19,984 bases of DNA from Micropepsaceae bacterium. Lineage in GTDB: Bacteria > Pseudomonadota > Alphaproteobacteria > Micropepsales > Micropepsaceae. The notes under the pieces were generated by a model, which ran no database searches, was not told where the DNA came from, and saw nothing but the letters and a program-made list of their open reading frames with translations. Position numbers and translations under genes: made by a program. The DNA is taken from assembly GCA_025450355.1 (NCBI GenBank), contig JANWHR010000301.1, positions 1 through 19,984 of the forward strand, written 5' to 3'. Of the stretch, positions 1 through 7,610 are shown piece after piece. Position 1 is the stretch's first letter. Every line of letters begins with the position of its first letter.

Positions 1-935
1 CAGCCCTCATTCACATCCAGCGCCGGCGAGGTGAGCGCCTTGAACGCCACGCGCGCCGCGGCGATTCCGCCAGACCTGCCGGAATTCAGCGGGCTGGCCA
101 CCTGTTTTTGCATGTCGCTGAAATCGACCGTCATCTTCGCGCCGCGGACGATCACCTTAACCTTGATGCGCAGACGCTCATTCAGATGCCGGCCATCGTT
201 GTCGAGGAAGCTTTCGGCCTGATATTCGCCGTCGGGAATGGTTTCGACGACGCGGCGCGCGGCGGATTCCGCCTGGTCCCATACCACGGCGACACAGGCT
301 TCCACCGTGTCGCGGCCATAGCGCGCCAGCAATTCGCTATAGCGGCGGACGCCCACGTTGCAGGAGGCGATCTGTGCCCGGAGATCGCCGAGACTCGCCT
401 CCGGAAAGCGGATGTTGTCGCGCAGGATTTGCCAGAGTGTCTCGTTGCGCTGGCCGGCTTCGTAGATTTTCAACGACCGGAGTTGCAGGCCCTCGCCGAA
501 GATTTCCGTTGTCGCGCTGGAGCCAAAGCCCTGACGGACGCCGCCGATATCGACCCAGTGCGCGCGGGTTGCGGCAAATCCGGCGATCCGCCCCTGGTGA
601 AAACAGGGCGCGTACACCACGACATTGTTGAGATGCTGACCACAAACGCCGCCATGATTCATGATCATGACGTCGCCCGGCGCAAATCCGTCGAGGCCAT
701 AACGGGTGATGCCATCCGCAACCGCAGGGCCGAGATCGGCGAGAAAAATCGGCAGTCCACCGCGATTTTGCGAGATCATTCCCCCAGAGGCGTCGAGTAA
801 TCCGCAGCAATAATCGCGCACTTCATAGATCATCATGTTGTACGCGGAGTTGGCCAGCACATTGGCCATCTCGTCCGCATAGGCGACGACGGCGTTGCGG
901 ACCACTTCGACGGTCACGGGATGCGGATGACTCAC
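1..935 (-). CDS. hyuB: Hydantoinase B / oxoprolinase subunit, 3' end missing
   Basis: Open frame on the minus strand running off the left edge; 311 codons are visible, about half the usual 520-580 aa of HyuB. The GTG start at 935-933 overlaps the hyuA stop as GTGA and has AGGAG eight bases upstream. The N-terminus (VTVEVVRNAVVAYADEMANV) and the block around residues 89-130 (DVMIMNHGG, GQHLNN, ATRAHWVDIGG) are family hallmarks. HyuB partners HyuA in ATP-dependent opening of cyclic amides (N-methylhydantoinase, 5-oxoprolinase) or, in relatives, acetone or acetophenone carboxylation; it is expected in the cytoplasm. The block that is often NDPYxGGTHxxD reads NHGGVCGQHLNN here, so the metal-site neighbourhood belongs to a variant subgroup. 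Family assignment is firm, substrate unknown. Confidence 0.9.
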   Translation of the reverse strand, partial: MSHPHPVTVEVVRNAVVAYADEMANVLANSAYNMMIYEVRDYCCGLLDASGGMISQNRGGLPIFLADLGPAVADGITRYGLDGFAPGDVMIMNHGGVCGQHLNNVVVYAPCFHQGRIAGFAATRAHWVDIGGVRQGFGSSATTEIFGEGLQLRSLKIYEAGQRNETLWQILRDNIRFPEASLGDLRAQIASCNVGVRRYSELLARYGRDTVEACVAVVWDQAESAARRVVETIPDGEYQAESFLDNDGRHLNERLRIKVKVIVRGAKMTVDFSDMQKQVASPLNSGRSGGIAAARVAFKALTSPALDVNEG

Positions 936-2992
936 GCCGCTTTCTCCTGTCCGACTGCGATCATGATGTGCCCCGCTGTATGAATTTCCGCGACATCGCC
1001 GGGGTGAAGCAGCGTGGTTGCGTTCGGCTCCTCAATCACCGCAGGACCTTCAATCACCATTCCCGCCGGTAAGGACGGCCGCCACAACACGCGTGCCTTG
1101 ACCGGCGCCAGCGGATCGGTAAACACGACCTCCCGCCATGATTCCTCGAGCGGACATTCGGGGCGCCACGGTTCCGCGAGCCAATTTTCGGCGATGCTGT
1201 CACGCCGGGGCGACGTGACAACCAATCGGAGGCTCACGCATTCCATCGACTCGTCTGGCGCGGACTGGCTGTAGCGTCGCGCGTGTTCGTTGTGGAACAG
1301 GTTGCGCAGGCGGGTGATGTCGCCCGTCATCATGCCGGGTCCGGTGACCGGCACCGGAATCGCGTGTTCCTGGCCCAAGTAACGCAAATCCGCGAAGAAG
1401 CCGAATTCGGCCTCGTTGCGCGCAATTCCTTCGCGCTGAAGCTGTTGTTCACCGGCGGCCGAAAGCTCGCCAAACACCGCATTCACGGCTTCTGCGCCGA
1501 GGCTGCCCAGCCTGCCGATCAGGGTACGGACAAAATCCTGCCGCCACGACGCCATCAGCATGCCAAGCGCGGAAAAAGTGCCCGGCAGTTTCGGGATCAC
1601 GACTCTCGGGATGAAGATTTCGCGCGCGATCGCGCAGGCATGCAGCGGGCCGCCGCCGCCAAACGCAATCATCACGGTGTCGCGCGGGTCCACGCCCTTG
1701 TTTACCGAAACCGCCCGCACGGCCAGCGACATGGCGGCATCGGCAATCCGCACGATTCCCAGCGCAGCTTCGCCTGCGTTCAGACCCAGCGGCGTTCCGA
1801 TGGTTGCGATTGCGTGCTCCGAAAGCCGCGCATTCAGGCGCATCTCGCCGTTCAGGAAGCGTTCGGGATTGATGCGGCCGAGCAGCAGATTCGCGTCCGT
1901 GACCACGGGCTGCGTATTGCCCTTTCCGTAGCACGCCGGGCCCGGATCGGCGCCTGCGCTTTGCGGCCCGACATGCAGCCCGCGATCGGCGTCGATCCAG
2001 GCGATCGAGCCGCCGCCGGCGCCGACTTCCACAATGTCCACGACCGGCAATTGCATGGGCTGACCACTGGCCGCACCACCGATGACATAGCCATCTTCGA
2101 TTGCCGGAACTCCGCCGCCGATCAACGAGGTTTTGGCGGTCGTGCCGCCCATGTCGAAGCCAATGCAGCGTTCCAGCGACAGGTCGCGCGCGAGCCGGCC
2201 GGCGGCAATCATTCCGGCCACCGGTCCGGATTCCATCATGGCGACCGGCTGGGTCGCGGCGAGCCCCACCGACATGATGCCGCCATTCGAGCGCATGATC
2301 TGAATCTTGCCGGGAAACTGCTCCGTCCGCAGCCGGTCTTCGAGCCGGCCGAGATAGGTTTTCACGCGCGGGCCGACATAGGCGTTCAGGACGGTGGTCG
2401 AGGTCCGCTCATATTCGCGGTATTCGCGCAGGATTTCGTGCGACAGCGTGACGAAAACCTCCGGCAGGGCTTTGCGCAACAGCGAACCCAGCCGCCGTTC
2501 GTGCCCGGGATTGGCGTAGGCATGGAGCAGGCAAACGGCAATCGCTGCGACCTTACTCTCGCGCAAGGCCGGGAGAAGCTTCTCAACGGCCGATTCATCC
2601 AGCGCGAGTAGAACGTTGCCGCCGGCGTCGATGCGCTCCGGCACTTCGAAGGTCAGATTGCGCTCCGCCAGCGGTTTCGGACGGTGGAAAAAAAGGTTGA
2701 ACGCTTCGATGCGGTTGCCCCGGCCGATGGCGTAAATGTCGCGAAAGCCTTTGGTGGTGATGAGCGCGGTGCGCGCGCCTTTGCGCTCGAGCACCGTCTT
2801 GATGGCGATGGTCGAACCGTGCAGGATTTCCGCCATGGCCGGCATTTCGCAGCCCGCCAGCCGAAGCGTTTCCACCACGCCGTCCGCAGGATCGGCAGGC
2901 ACGGTCGATGTCTTTGAGGTCACGATTCGTCCGCCGGCGCATGCGACGAGATCGGTAAAGGTGCCTCCGATATCCGTACCGGCGATGTTCAT
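932..2992 (-). CDS. hyuA: Hydantoinase A / oxoprolinase ATPase subunit
   Basis: 686 aa, normal length for HyuA. The protein starts MNIAGTDIGGTFTDLV, the phosphate-1 loop of the actin/hexokinase fold (G5-D14), and has the second phosphate loop GFDMGGTTAK at residues 278-287, followed by the hydantoinase/oxoprolinase domain with GGGGPLHACAIA. The family uses ATP to activate a ring carbonyl for hydrolysis together with HyuB. The frame stays open for 228 codons upstream, but that stretch lies inside the preceding permease gene and has no family homology, so the ATG at 2992 was chosen; it sits 8 bp after the permease stop. Only a weak GGAAAGG lies upstream, so translation is probably coupled to the permease. 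Possible products are N-methylhydantoinase, oxoprolinase or a related carboxylase subunit; the sequence does not separate these. Confidence 0.92.
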   Translation of the reverse strand: MNIAGTDIGGTFTDLVACAGGRIVTSKTSTVPADPADGVVETLRLAGCEMPAMAEILHGSTIAIKTVLERKGARTALITTKGFRDIYAIGRGNRIEAFNLFFHRPKPLAERNLTFEVPERIDAGGNVLLALDESAVEKLLPALRESKVAAIAVCLLHAYANPGHERRLGSLLRKALPEVFVTLSHEILREYREYERTSTTVLNAYVGPRVKTYLGRLEDRLRTEQFPGKIQIMRSNGGIMSVGLAATQPVAMMESGPVAGMIAAGRLARDLSLERCIGFDMGGTTAKTSLIGGGVPAIEDGYVIGGAASGQPMQLPVVDIVEVGAGGGSIAWIDADRGLHVGPQSAGADPGPACYGKGNTQPVVTDANLLLGRINPERFLNGEMRLNARLSEHAIATIGTPLGLNAGEAALGIVRIADAAMSLAVRAVSVNKGVDPRDTVMIAFGGGGPLHACAIAREIFIPRVVIPKLPGTFSALGMLMASWRQDFVRTLIGRLGSLGAEAVNAVFGELSAAGEQQLQREGIARNEAEFGFFADLRYLGQEHAIPVPVTGPGMMTGDITRLRNLFHNEHARRYSQSAPDESMECVSLRLVVTSPRRDSIAENWLAEPWRPECPLEESWREVVFTDPLAPVKARVLWRPSLPAGMVIEGPAVIEEPNATTLLHPGDVAEIHTAGHIMIAVGQEKAA

Positions 2993-3000
2993 TCGGTCGT

Positions 3001-3816
3001 TCAGCCTTTCCAGCGCAACCAGTGCCGCTCCGCCAACCGCACCATCGCGTTCATGGCGATGGCGATGGCGGTGAGTACGGAAATCAGCGCAAACAGCGGC
3101 GCGGGATCGAATGTATCCGCAAACTGCCGGGTGAAATAACCGATCCCCGCCGTTGAAACGTAAAGCTCGGCGAGAATGACCCCGAGCATGGTCATGGTCA
3201 TGGACAGGCGCAGGCCGGCAAAAAAGCTGCCCGTGATGTGCGGAAAAATCACGTGCCGGACGATTCCGGCGCGGCTGATGCCCATGCAGCGGGCGGCGGA
3301 AACATACTGGGGATTGATGTTGCGCATGCCCGCGATGGTATTCACGATGACCGGAAAAATCCCGTGGCTGCAACCAAAGGCGATTTTTGCCGCGGGGCCA
3401 ATCCCAAAGCCCAGGACGAACAAAGGCAGGAACGCGACCTGCGGAATCGCATAAAAGAACAGCACGATGGGAAAGAGGCTGTTGCGGCCCAGCCGGGTCC
3501 AGCCCACGGCGACGCCAATCAGAAAACCGCCGGCGACGGCAATGGCATAGGCGGCAGTGATCTCGACGACCGCGACGATCAACGCGGCGCGGATTTGCCC
3601 GTCGGGCAGGATTTGCGTCACCAGCGCGCGCAGAATGGCGGTTGGCGGAGCAACCAGGCCGTTGTTCCCCGACCATCGCGCAGCCACTTCCCAGAGCACT
3701 GCAATCGTGATGAGCGTTCCCCAGCGCAGCGCCGCGCTGCCGTGCAACCAGCCAGCCGCCACGCGTCTGCGGGCAGGTGCCAGTTCTGCGATTGTGCCTG
3801 CGGCCGGACCGCTCAT
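3001..3816 (-). CDS. ABC transporter permease (SsuC/TauC/NrtB family), second permease
   Basis: 271 aa inner-membrane protein with about six hydrophobic segments after a soluble N-terminus. The cytoplasmic EAA-type loop that docks the ATPase is visible around AARCMGISRAGIVRHVIFP, followed by GLRLSMTMTMLGVILAEL and AGIGYFTRQ, typical of the binding-protein-dependent importers for sulfonates, nitrate, taurine and thiamine precursors. The ATG at 3816 overlaps the stop of the upstream permease gene as ATGA. It probably forms a heterodimer with the 3813-4568 product, since the two are clearly related but not identical, as in systems with two different permeases. Its position between the transporter genes and hyuA suggests that it imports the HyuAB substrate. 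Confidence 0.9.
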   Translation of the reverse strand: MSGPAAGTIAELAPARRRVAAGWLHGSAALRWGTLITIAVLWEVAARWSGNNGLVAPPTAILRALVTQILPDGQIRAALIVAVVEITAAYAIAVAGGFLIGVAVGWTRLGRNSLFPIVLFFYAIPQVAFLPLFVLGFGIGPAAKIAFGCSHGIFPVIVNTIAGMRNINPQYVSAARCMGISRAGIVRHVIFPHITGSFFAGLRLSMTMTMLGVILAELYVSTAGIGYFTRQFADTFDPAPLFALISVLTAIAIAMNAMVRLAERHWLRWKG

Positions 3817-4568
3817 GAATCCCGGAACCTGCGCTCGATGGTCGAGACCAGCGCCGTCAGGACAAGCGCGGCCGCAACGACGCAGACAATCCAGGCATAC
3901 ATGCGCGCGGGTTCGAACAGTTCGGCGGATAGCGCGATGTTGTGGCCAATGCCGGCGGCGGAAGCGATTGCTTCGCCGCCGAGCACGGAGGCGAAGCAGA
4001 TAAAAAATCCGACGCGCAAACCCGTGAAGATCACCGGAGAGGCGGCGGGCAGCAGCACGTGCCGGAACAGGCCAAAGCGGCTGAGCCCCATGCAGCGCGC
4101 CGCATCCACGAGGCGACGATCGACATGGGCAAAGCCTGCGATCGTGTTCAGGGCGACGGGAAAAAATCCGTACACCGCGCCATAGGCGAGTTTCGATTCC
4201 TGCCCAATCCCGAACAACAGAATGAACAGGGGAAAGAACAGCGTGATCGGAATGGCGAAAATCCCGCTCACCAGCGGTTCGAAAGCGCGTGTGAGAAGTG
4301 GTGAGCGCGTGATCAGCCAGCCGGTCAACAGGCCCGCCACCGCGGCAAGGATGTAAGCCGCCGCGATGGTGGTCAGGGTGACGCCAACGGCCGGCCAGAA
4401 TTCATCGCTTCGCACCAGCGCGACCCACGCGTTCACGACCGCATCGGGCGCCGGAAGAAACAGCGGACTGACCTCTCCGCTTTGGGTGACGACGAACCAG
4501 AGCAGCAGGCCACCGGCTGCAATCAGCCCCTGAATGGCGCACGGCCAGAGGCGCGAAGTTTCCGTCAC
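3813..4568 (-). CDS. ABC transporter permease (SsuC/TauC/NrtB family), first permease
   Basis: 251 aa with an N-terminal membrane segment (LIAAGGLLLWFVV) and five more hydrophobic stretches. The EAA-type loop DAARCMGLSRFGLFRHVLLP is nearly the same as in the neighbouring permease, followed by GLRVGFFICFASVLGGE and ASAAGIGHNI. The start is GTG at 4568, overlapping the ATPase stop as GTGA; the end overlaps the next permease start as ATGA. Both junctions imply translational coupling and a fixed stoichiometry. The inferred role is one half of a heterodimeric inner-membrane channel for a small organic substrate. Confidence 0.9.
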   Translation of the reverse strand: MTETSRLWPCAIQGLIAAGGLLLWFVVTQSGEVSPLFLPAPDAVVNAWVALVRSDEFWPAVGVTLTTIAAAYILAAVAGLLTGWLITRSPLLTRAFEPLVSGIFAIPITLFFPLFILLFGIGQESKLAYGAVYGFFPVALNTIAGFAHVDRRLVDAARCMGLSRFGLFRHVLLPAASPVIFTGLRVGFFICFASVLGGEAIASAAGIGHNIALSAELFEPARMYAWIVCVVAAALVLTALVSTIERRFRDS

Positions 4569-5359
4569 GCGACGGCCTCGGCCATAGCGAGGCGAATTTC
4601 ATCGCGAAGCAGCGCATAACACTGGTTGCGCAATTCGGAAAAATCGCTGGTTAGCATGAAATCGGGCGGCCGGGGATGTGGTTCATTCACCGCGACGGTC
4701 GCCTTGACGCGGCCCGGTCTCGCGCTCAACACGAGGATACGGTCCGACAGGAACACGGCTTCCGCGAGGCTGTGCGTCACAAACAGTATGGTCTTTCCTG
4801 TCCGGCCGAGCAGTGCCGAAAGGTCCTCGCCCAGCACCATCCGGCTCTGTTCGTCCAGCGCCGCGAAGGGTTCGTCCATCAGCAGAATATCCGTATCCGA
4901 AGCAATCCCGCGCGCGAGATTGATCCTCTGCCGCATGCCGACGGAAAGCTGTTTCGGATAGTGCCCGGCGAAGTCCTGCATCCCGACGGAGGTCAGCGCG
5001 GCAAGCGTGCGCGTTCTCCATTCGGATCGTGGCACGTCGCGGCAGCGCAACAGAATCGCGAAATTTTCTTCGACCGTGTACCAGGGAAACAGCGTGCTTT
5101 CCTGGAAGACATAGGCGATCCGTTCCGGCAACGGCTGAAGCACCGGCGTCCCGTCCACCTGCACGGCGCCTTCCGACGGGCTGAGCAAGCCGCCCACCAT
5201 GTTGAGCAGGGTGGATTTTCCGCAGCCGGATGGACCCAGGATGGTGACGAATTCGCCGGGCGCGACATCAAACGAAACATTCTTAAGCGCGGCGATCCGG
5301 TTTTGCTTGCCCGGCAGGCCAAAGGAATGACTGACAGCGCGAACCGAAATTGCCGCCAC
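4565..5359 (-). CDS. ABC transporter ATP-binding protein (SsuB/TauB/NrtD family)
   Basis: 264 aa with a complete nucleotide-binding domain: Walker A GPSGCGKST at 42-50, Q-loop glutamine at 86, signature LSVGM at 138-142 (a conservative change from LSGGM), Walker B ILLMDEP with D162-E163, D-loop ALDE, and switch histidine H196 in VTHSLAEAV. This architecture is that of importers for sulfonates, taurine, nitrate and related small molecules. The GTG start at 5359 lies 3 bp after the binding-protein stop, with no good Shine-Dalgarno sequence apart from the end of that gene. The 3' end overlaps the first permease gene. It powers uptake on the cytoplasmic face of the membrane. Confidence 0.95.
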   Translation of the reverse strand: MAAISVRAVSHSFGLPGKQNRIAALKNVSFDVAPGEFVTILGPSGCGKSTLLNMVGGLLSPSEGAVQVDGTPVLQPLPERIAYVFQESTLFPWYTVEENFAILLRCRDVPRSEWRTRTLAALTSVGMQDFAGHYPKQLSVGMRQRINLARGIASDTDILLMDEPFAALDEQSRMVLGEDLSALLGRTGKTILFVTHSLAEAVFLSDRILVLSARPGRVKATVAVNEPHPRPPDFMLTSDFSELRNQCYALLRDEIRLAMAEAVA

Positions 5360-5362
5360 GAT

Positions 5363-6340
5363 TCAGTTGACTTTCACCGGGGCAAATCCGGGCGCCAGCA
5401 GCGCCGAGACCGGCGGCTCCGTATCGAGAATGCCGAGATCCTTCAGCGATGACCGGATCACGTTCAGTGCCTGCGGATCGAAACTGCCATCGAAATTCAT
5501 GCCGCTGATTTCGATGGGGTAGGTCTGGTCGATGACTTTGGCATCGAGCTTCATGGTTTCGGCGGCGGACTTCACGGCTTCGGCCCGGTGGTCGCGCATA
5601 TAGGCCGCAATGGTGAACCACGCTTTCAGAAACCGGCGGACAAGACCGGGATTGCCCTTGATCAGCGCGTCACGGGCGAACACCACATGGGTGTGGAAAT
5701 GCGGCACCACATCGGCAAAGGTGGCGAGCACCGTCCCCTGGCCGTTGTCCTGGATTTCATAAGCCTCCTGCACGGAGGTGACGGCGGCGGCGAGTTCGCC
5801 CGAGCGCATGGCGGCGATCCGCGCCCGCATGTCGCCCATGGGCAGGATTTCAACGTCGGAAGTCTTCCATTTGTTGGCAACGGCGATGTTTCGCGCCAGC
5901 CAGTCGGTGAGCGAACCCGCCGTGGAAACGCCAATGCGTTTACCCTTGAGGCCGGCAATATTCTTCACTCCGCTGGCCTTGCCGACCACGAGCGCCATGT
6001 TGGCCGGTTTGTTTGCCACCGCGGCGACCGCATGCGCGGGCACTCCTTTGGCAGCGTAGCCCATGCCCGGTCCCGAGCCGAAGCCAAAATCGACGGAGCC
6101 GGCCGCGAGCGCCTGTTGCAATTGGCCATCGCCGCGGAAGGTGGAAATTTCGACCTCCAGCCCGGCCGCTTTCCAGATTCCGGTCTTCACGCCCAGTTCC
6201 AGCCCGGAAAACGGAAAGGACGAGCTGATGGCCTTGCCGACCCGGACCTTTGTCAGCGGCTGGGCCGCCGCCATCGACGGGATTTGCAGCGCCGCGCCGG
6301 AGATGGCAACGACAAGCAGTTGGCGCCGGCTGATGCGCAT
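5363..6340 (-). CDS. Periplasmic substrate-binding protein (NMT1/TauA/SsuA-like) with Tat-like signal
   Basis: 325 aa from the ATG at 6340, chosen because it begins a textbook export signal: MRISRRQLL (twin arginine R5-R6), hydrophobic core, and AAA|Q cleavage near residue 26. The frame remains open 42 codons upstream, but that part is not signal-like. The mature part begins VRVGKAISSSFPFSGLELGVKTGIWKAAG and continues with GDGQLQQALAAGSVDFGFGSG, the pattern of type 2 periplasmic binding proteins of the NMT1/SsuA group. It is the first gene of the transporter-hydantoinase operon and probably sets specificity. The ligand cannot be read from sequence. The 94-bp divergent gap to pobA must hold the operon promoter, but I see no convincing -35/-10 pair. 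Confidence 0.9.
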   Translation of the reverse strand: MRISRRQLLVVAISGAALQIPSMAAAQPLTKVRVGKAISSSFPFSGLELGVKTGIWKAAGLEVEISTFRGDGQLQQALAAGSVDFGFGSGPGMGYAAKGVPAHAVAAVANKPANMALVVGKASGVKNIAGLKGKRIGVSTAGSLTDWLARNIAVANKWKTSDVEILPMGDMRARIAAMRSGELAAAVTSVQEAYEIQDNGQGTVLATFADVVPHFHTHVVFARDALIKGNPGLVRRFLKAWFTIAAYMRDHRAEAVKSAAETMKLDAKVIDQTYPIEISGMNFDGSFDPQALNVIRSSLKDLGILDTEPPVSALLAPGFAPVKVN

Positions 6341-6434
6341 TGCGGGTTGTGCCTTTTGGCGGGGCTTCGTGGCTGGTTTTAATGCTGCTGCGCGGGTTTG
6401 GCGATAGTCTCGGCCCGTCAGATTTGGTTGGGCC

Positions 6435-7610
6435 ATGACGAATTTGAACACCCAGGTGGCGATCATTGGCGGCGGGCCGGCGGGGCTCCTGCTTTCACAG
6501 CTGCTGCACCTTGGCGGTGTGGACAGCGTTCTGCTGGAACGCAGGACACGGGCCTATGTGGAAAGCCGGATTCGTGCCGGTGTATTGGAAAGCGGGACGG
6601 TTGAGCTGCTGGCGCGCGCAGGTTTGAGTACACAGGTTGAGCAACATGCCCTGTTCCATGATGGGTTCAATATCTGTTTCGAGGGCAACTGTTTTCGCGC
6701 CGATCTGAAGGCGCTCACCGGAACGCCGGTGGTGGTGTACGGACAAACCGAAATCACGCGCGACCTGTACCAACTGCGCCTCGGCGCCGGGGCGCGCATC
6801 CTGTTTGAAGCCGAAGACGTCGCGCTTCACGACTTCAACTCGGACCGGCCACGTTTGACCTACAGGACTGGCACGGGATCGGGCGAAGTCCGCTGCGAGT
6901 TTATCGCCGGCTGTGACGGCTCTCACGGCGTTTCCCGCACCAGCGTTCCGGCGGACGCGATCACCGTCTATGAGCAATCGCTGCCTTATGGCTGGCTCGG
7001 CATTCTTTCCGGGACGCCGCCGGTGGATGATGAGCTGATCTATTCGCGGTCCTCGCGCGGCTTTGCGCTGTGCAGCATGCGTTCGCGCGCGCTCAGTCGT
7101 TATTATGTTCAGTGTCCGATCTCCGATCAGCTGGATGAGTGGCCGGACGACAGATTCTGGGACGAATTGCGCCACCGGATTCCGGAATGGGCGGCGGCGC
7201 GGCTGGTCACGGGCCCGTCGATCGAAAAAAGCATCGCGCCGTTGCGCAGCTTCGTGGCCGAACCCATGCGCTTTGGCCGGCTGCTCCTCGCGGGCGATGC
7301 AGCACATATCGTGCCGCCAACCGGCGCGAAGGGGTTGAATCTTGCGGCGGCGGATGCGGGCGAGCTCGCCTCCGCGCTGCTGCTGCATTATCGCGAGCGT
7401 GACGATTCCGGGCTTGAGAACTATTCTGCGAACGCGCTGCGCCGGGCCTGGAACGCGGTGCGCTTTTCCTGGTGGATGACCATGCTCACCCACCGGCTCG
7501 GCGATGAATTCTCCGACCGCGTGCAGCGGGCCGAATTCGAACTCCTCCGTCGTTCTCATGCCGCGGCCGAACTGCTGGCGAAGAGCTATTGCGGGACAGC
7601 TCTGGGCTGA
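6435..7610 (+). CDS. pobA: 4-hydroxybenzoate 3-monooxygenase (PobA)
   Basis: 391 aa, as in characterised PobA proteins (about 390-395 aa). It is a class A flavoprotein hydroxylase converting 4-hydroxybenzoate to protocatechuate with NADPH and oxygen in the cytoplasm. Visible landmarks are the FAD dinucleotide fold VAIIGGGPAGLLLSQLL (residues 7-23), the PobA-specific RIRAGVLESGTVELL, VVVYGQTEITRDLY, the GCDGSHGVSR segment (DG motif), the substrate-pocket strand SRYYVQCPISDQ, and the GD motif LLLAGDAAHIVPPTGAKGLNLA. The last region also carries the ring-binding proline. It is divergent from the binding-protein operon and convergent with the MetE-like gene. Neither a PobR-type regulator nor protocatechuate ring-cleavage genes lie in the window. 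Confidence 0.96.
   Translation: MTNLNTQVAIIGGGPAGLLLSQLLHLGGVDSVLLERRTRAYVESRIRAGVLESGTVELLARAGLSTQVEQHALFHDGFNICFEGNCFRADLKALTGTPVVVYGQTEITRDLYQLRLGAGARILFEAEDVALHDFNSDRPRLTYRTGTGSGEVRCEFIAGCDGSHGVSRTSVPADAITVYEQSLPYGWLGILSGTPPVDDELIYSRSSRGFALCSMRSRALSRYYVQCPISDQLDEWPDDRFWDELRHRIPEWAAARLVTGPSIEKSIAPLRSFVAEPMRFGRLLLAGDAAHIVPPTGAKGLNLAAADAGELASALLLHYRERDDSGLENYSANALRRAWNAVRFSWWMTMLTHRLGDEFSDRVQRAEFELLRRSHAAAELLAKSYCGTALG

Noticed and set aside
1283..2611. Long plus-strand open frame of 442 codons opposite hyuA
   Set aside because: Composition is dominated by Arg, His, Gln and Ala as in antisense shadows of high-GC genes; hyuA on the other strand is unambiguous.
2993..3676. N-terminal extension of hyuA by 228 codons in the same frame
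   Set aside because: It lies wholly within the permease gene on the same strand in another frame, is rich in arginine and histidine with no family similarity, and the hydantoinase A signature begins exactly at the ATG at 2992.
6341..6466. 42-codon extension upstream of the binding-protein start
   Set aside because: It would put an Ala/Lys/Arg-rich stretch before a complete Tat-like signal peptide and would overlap the start of pobA; the ATG at 6340 fits far better.
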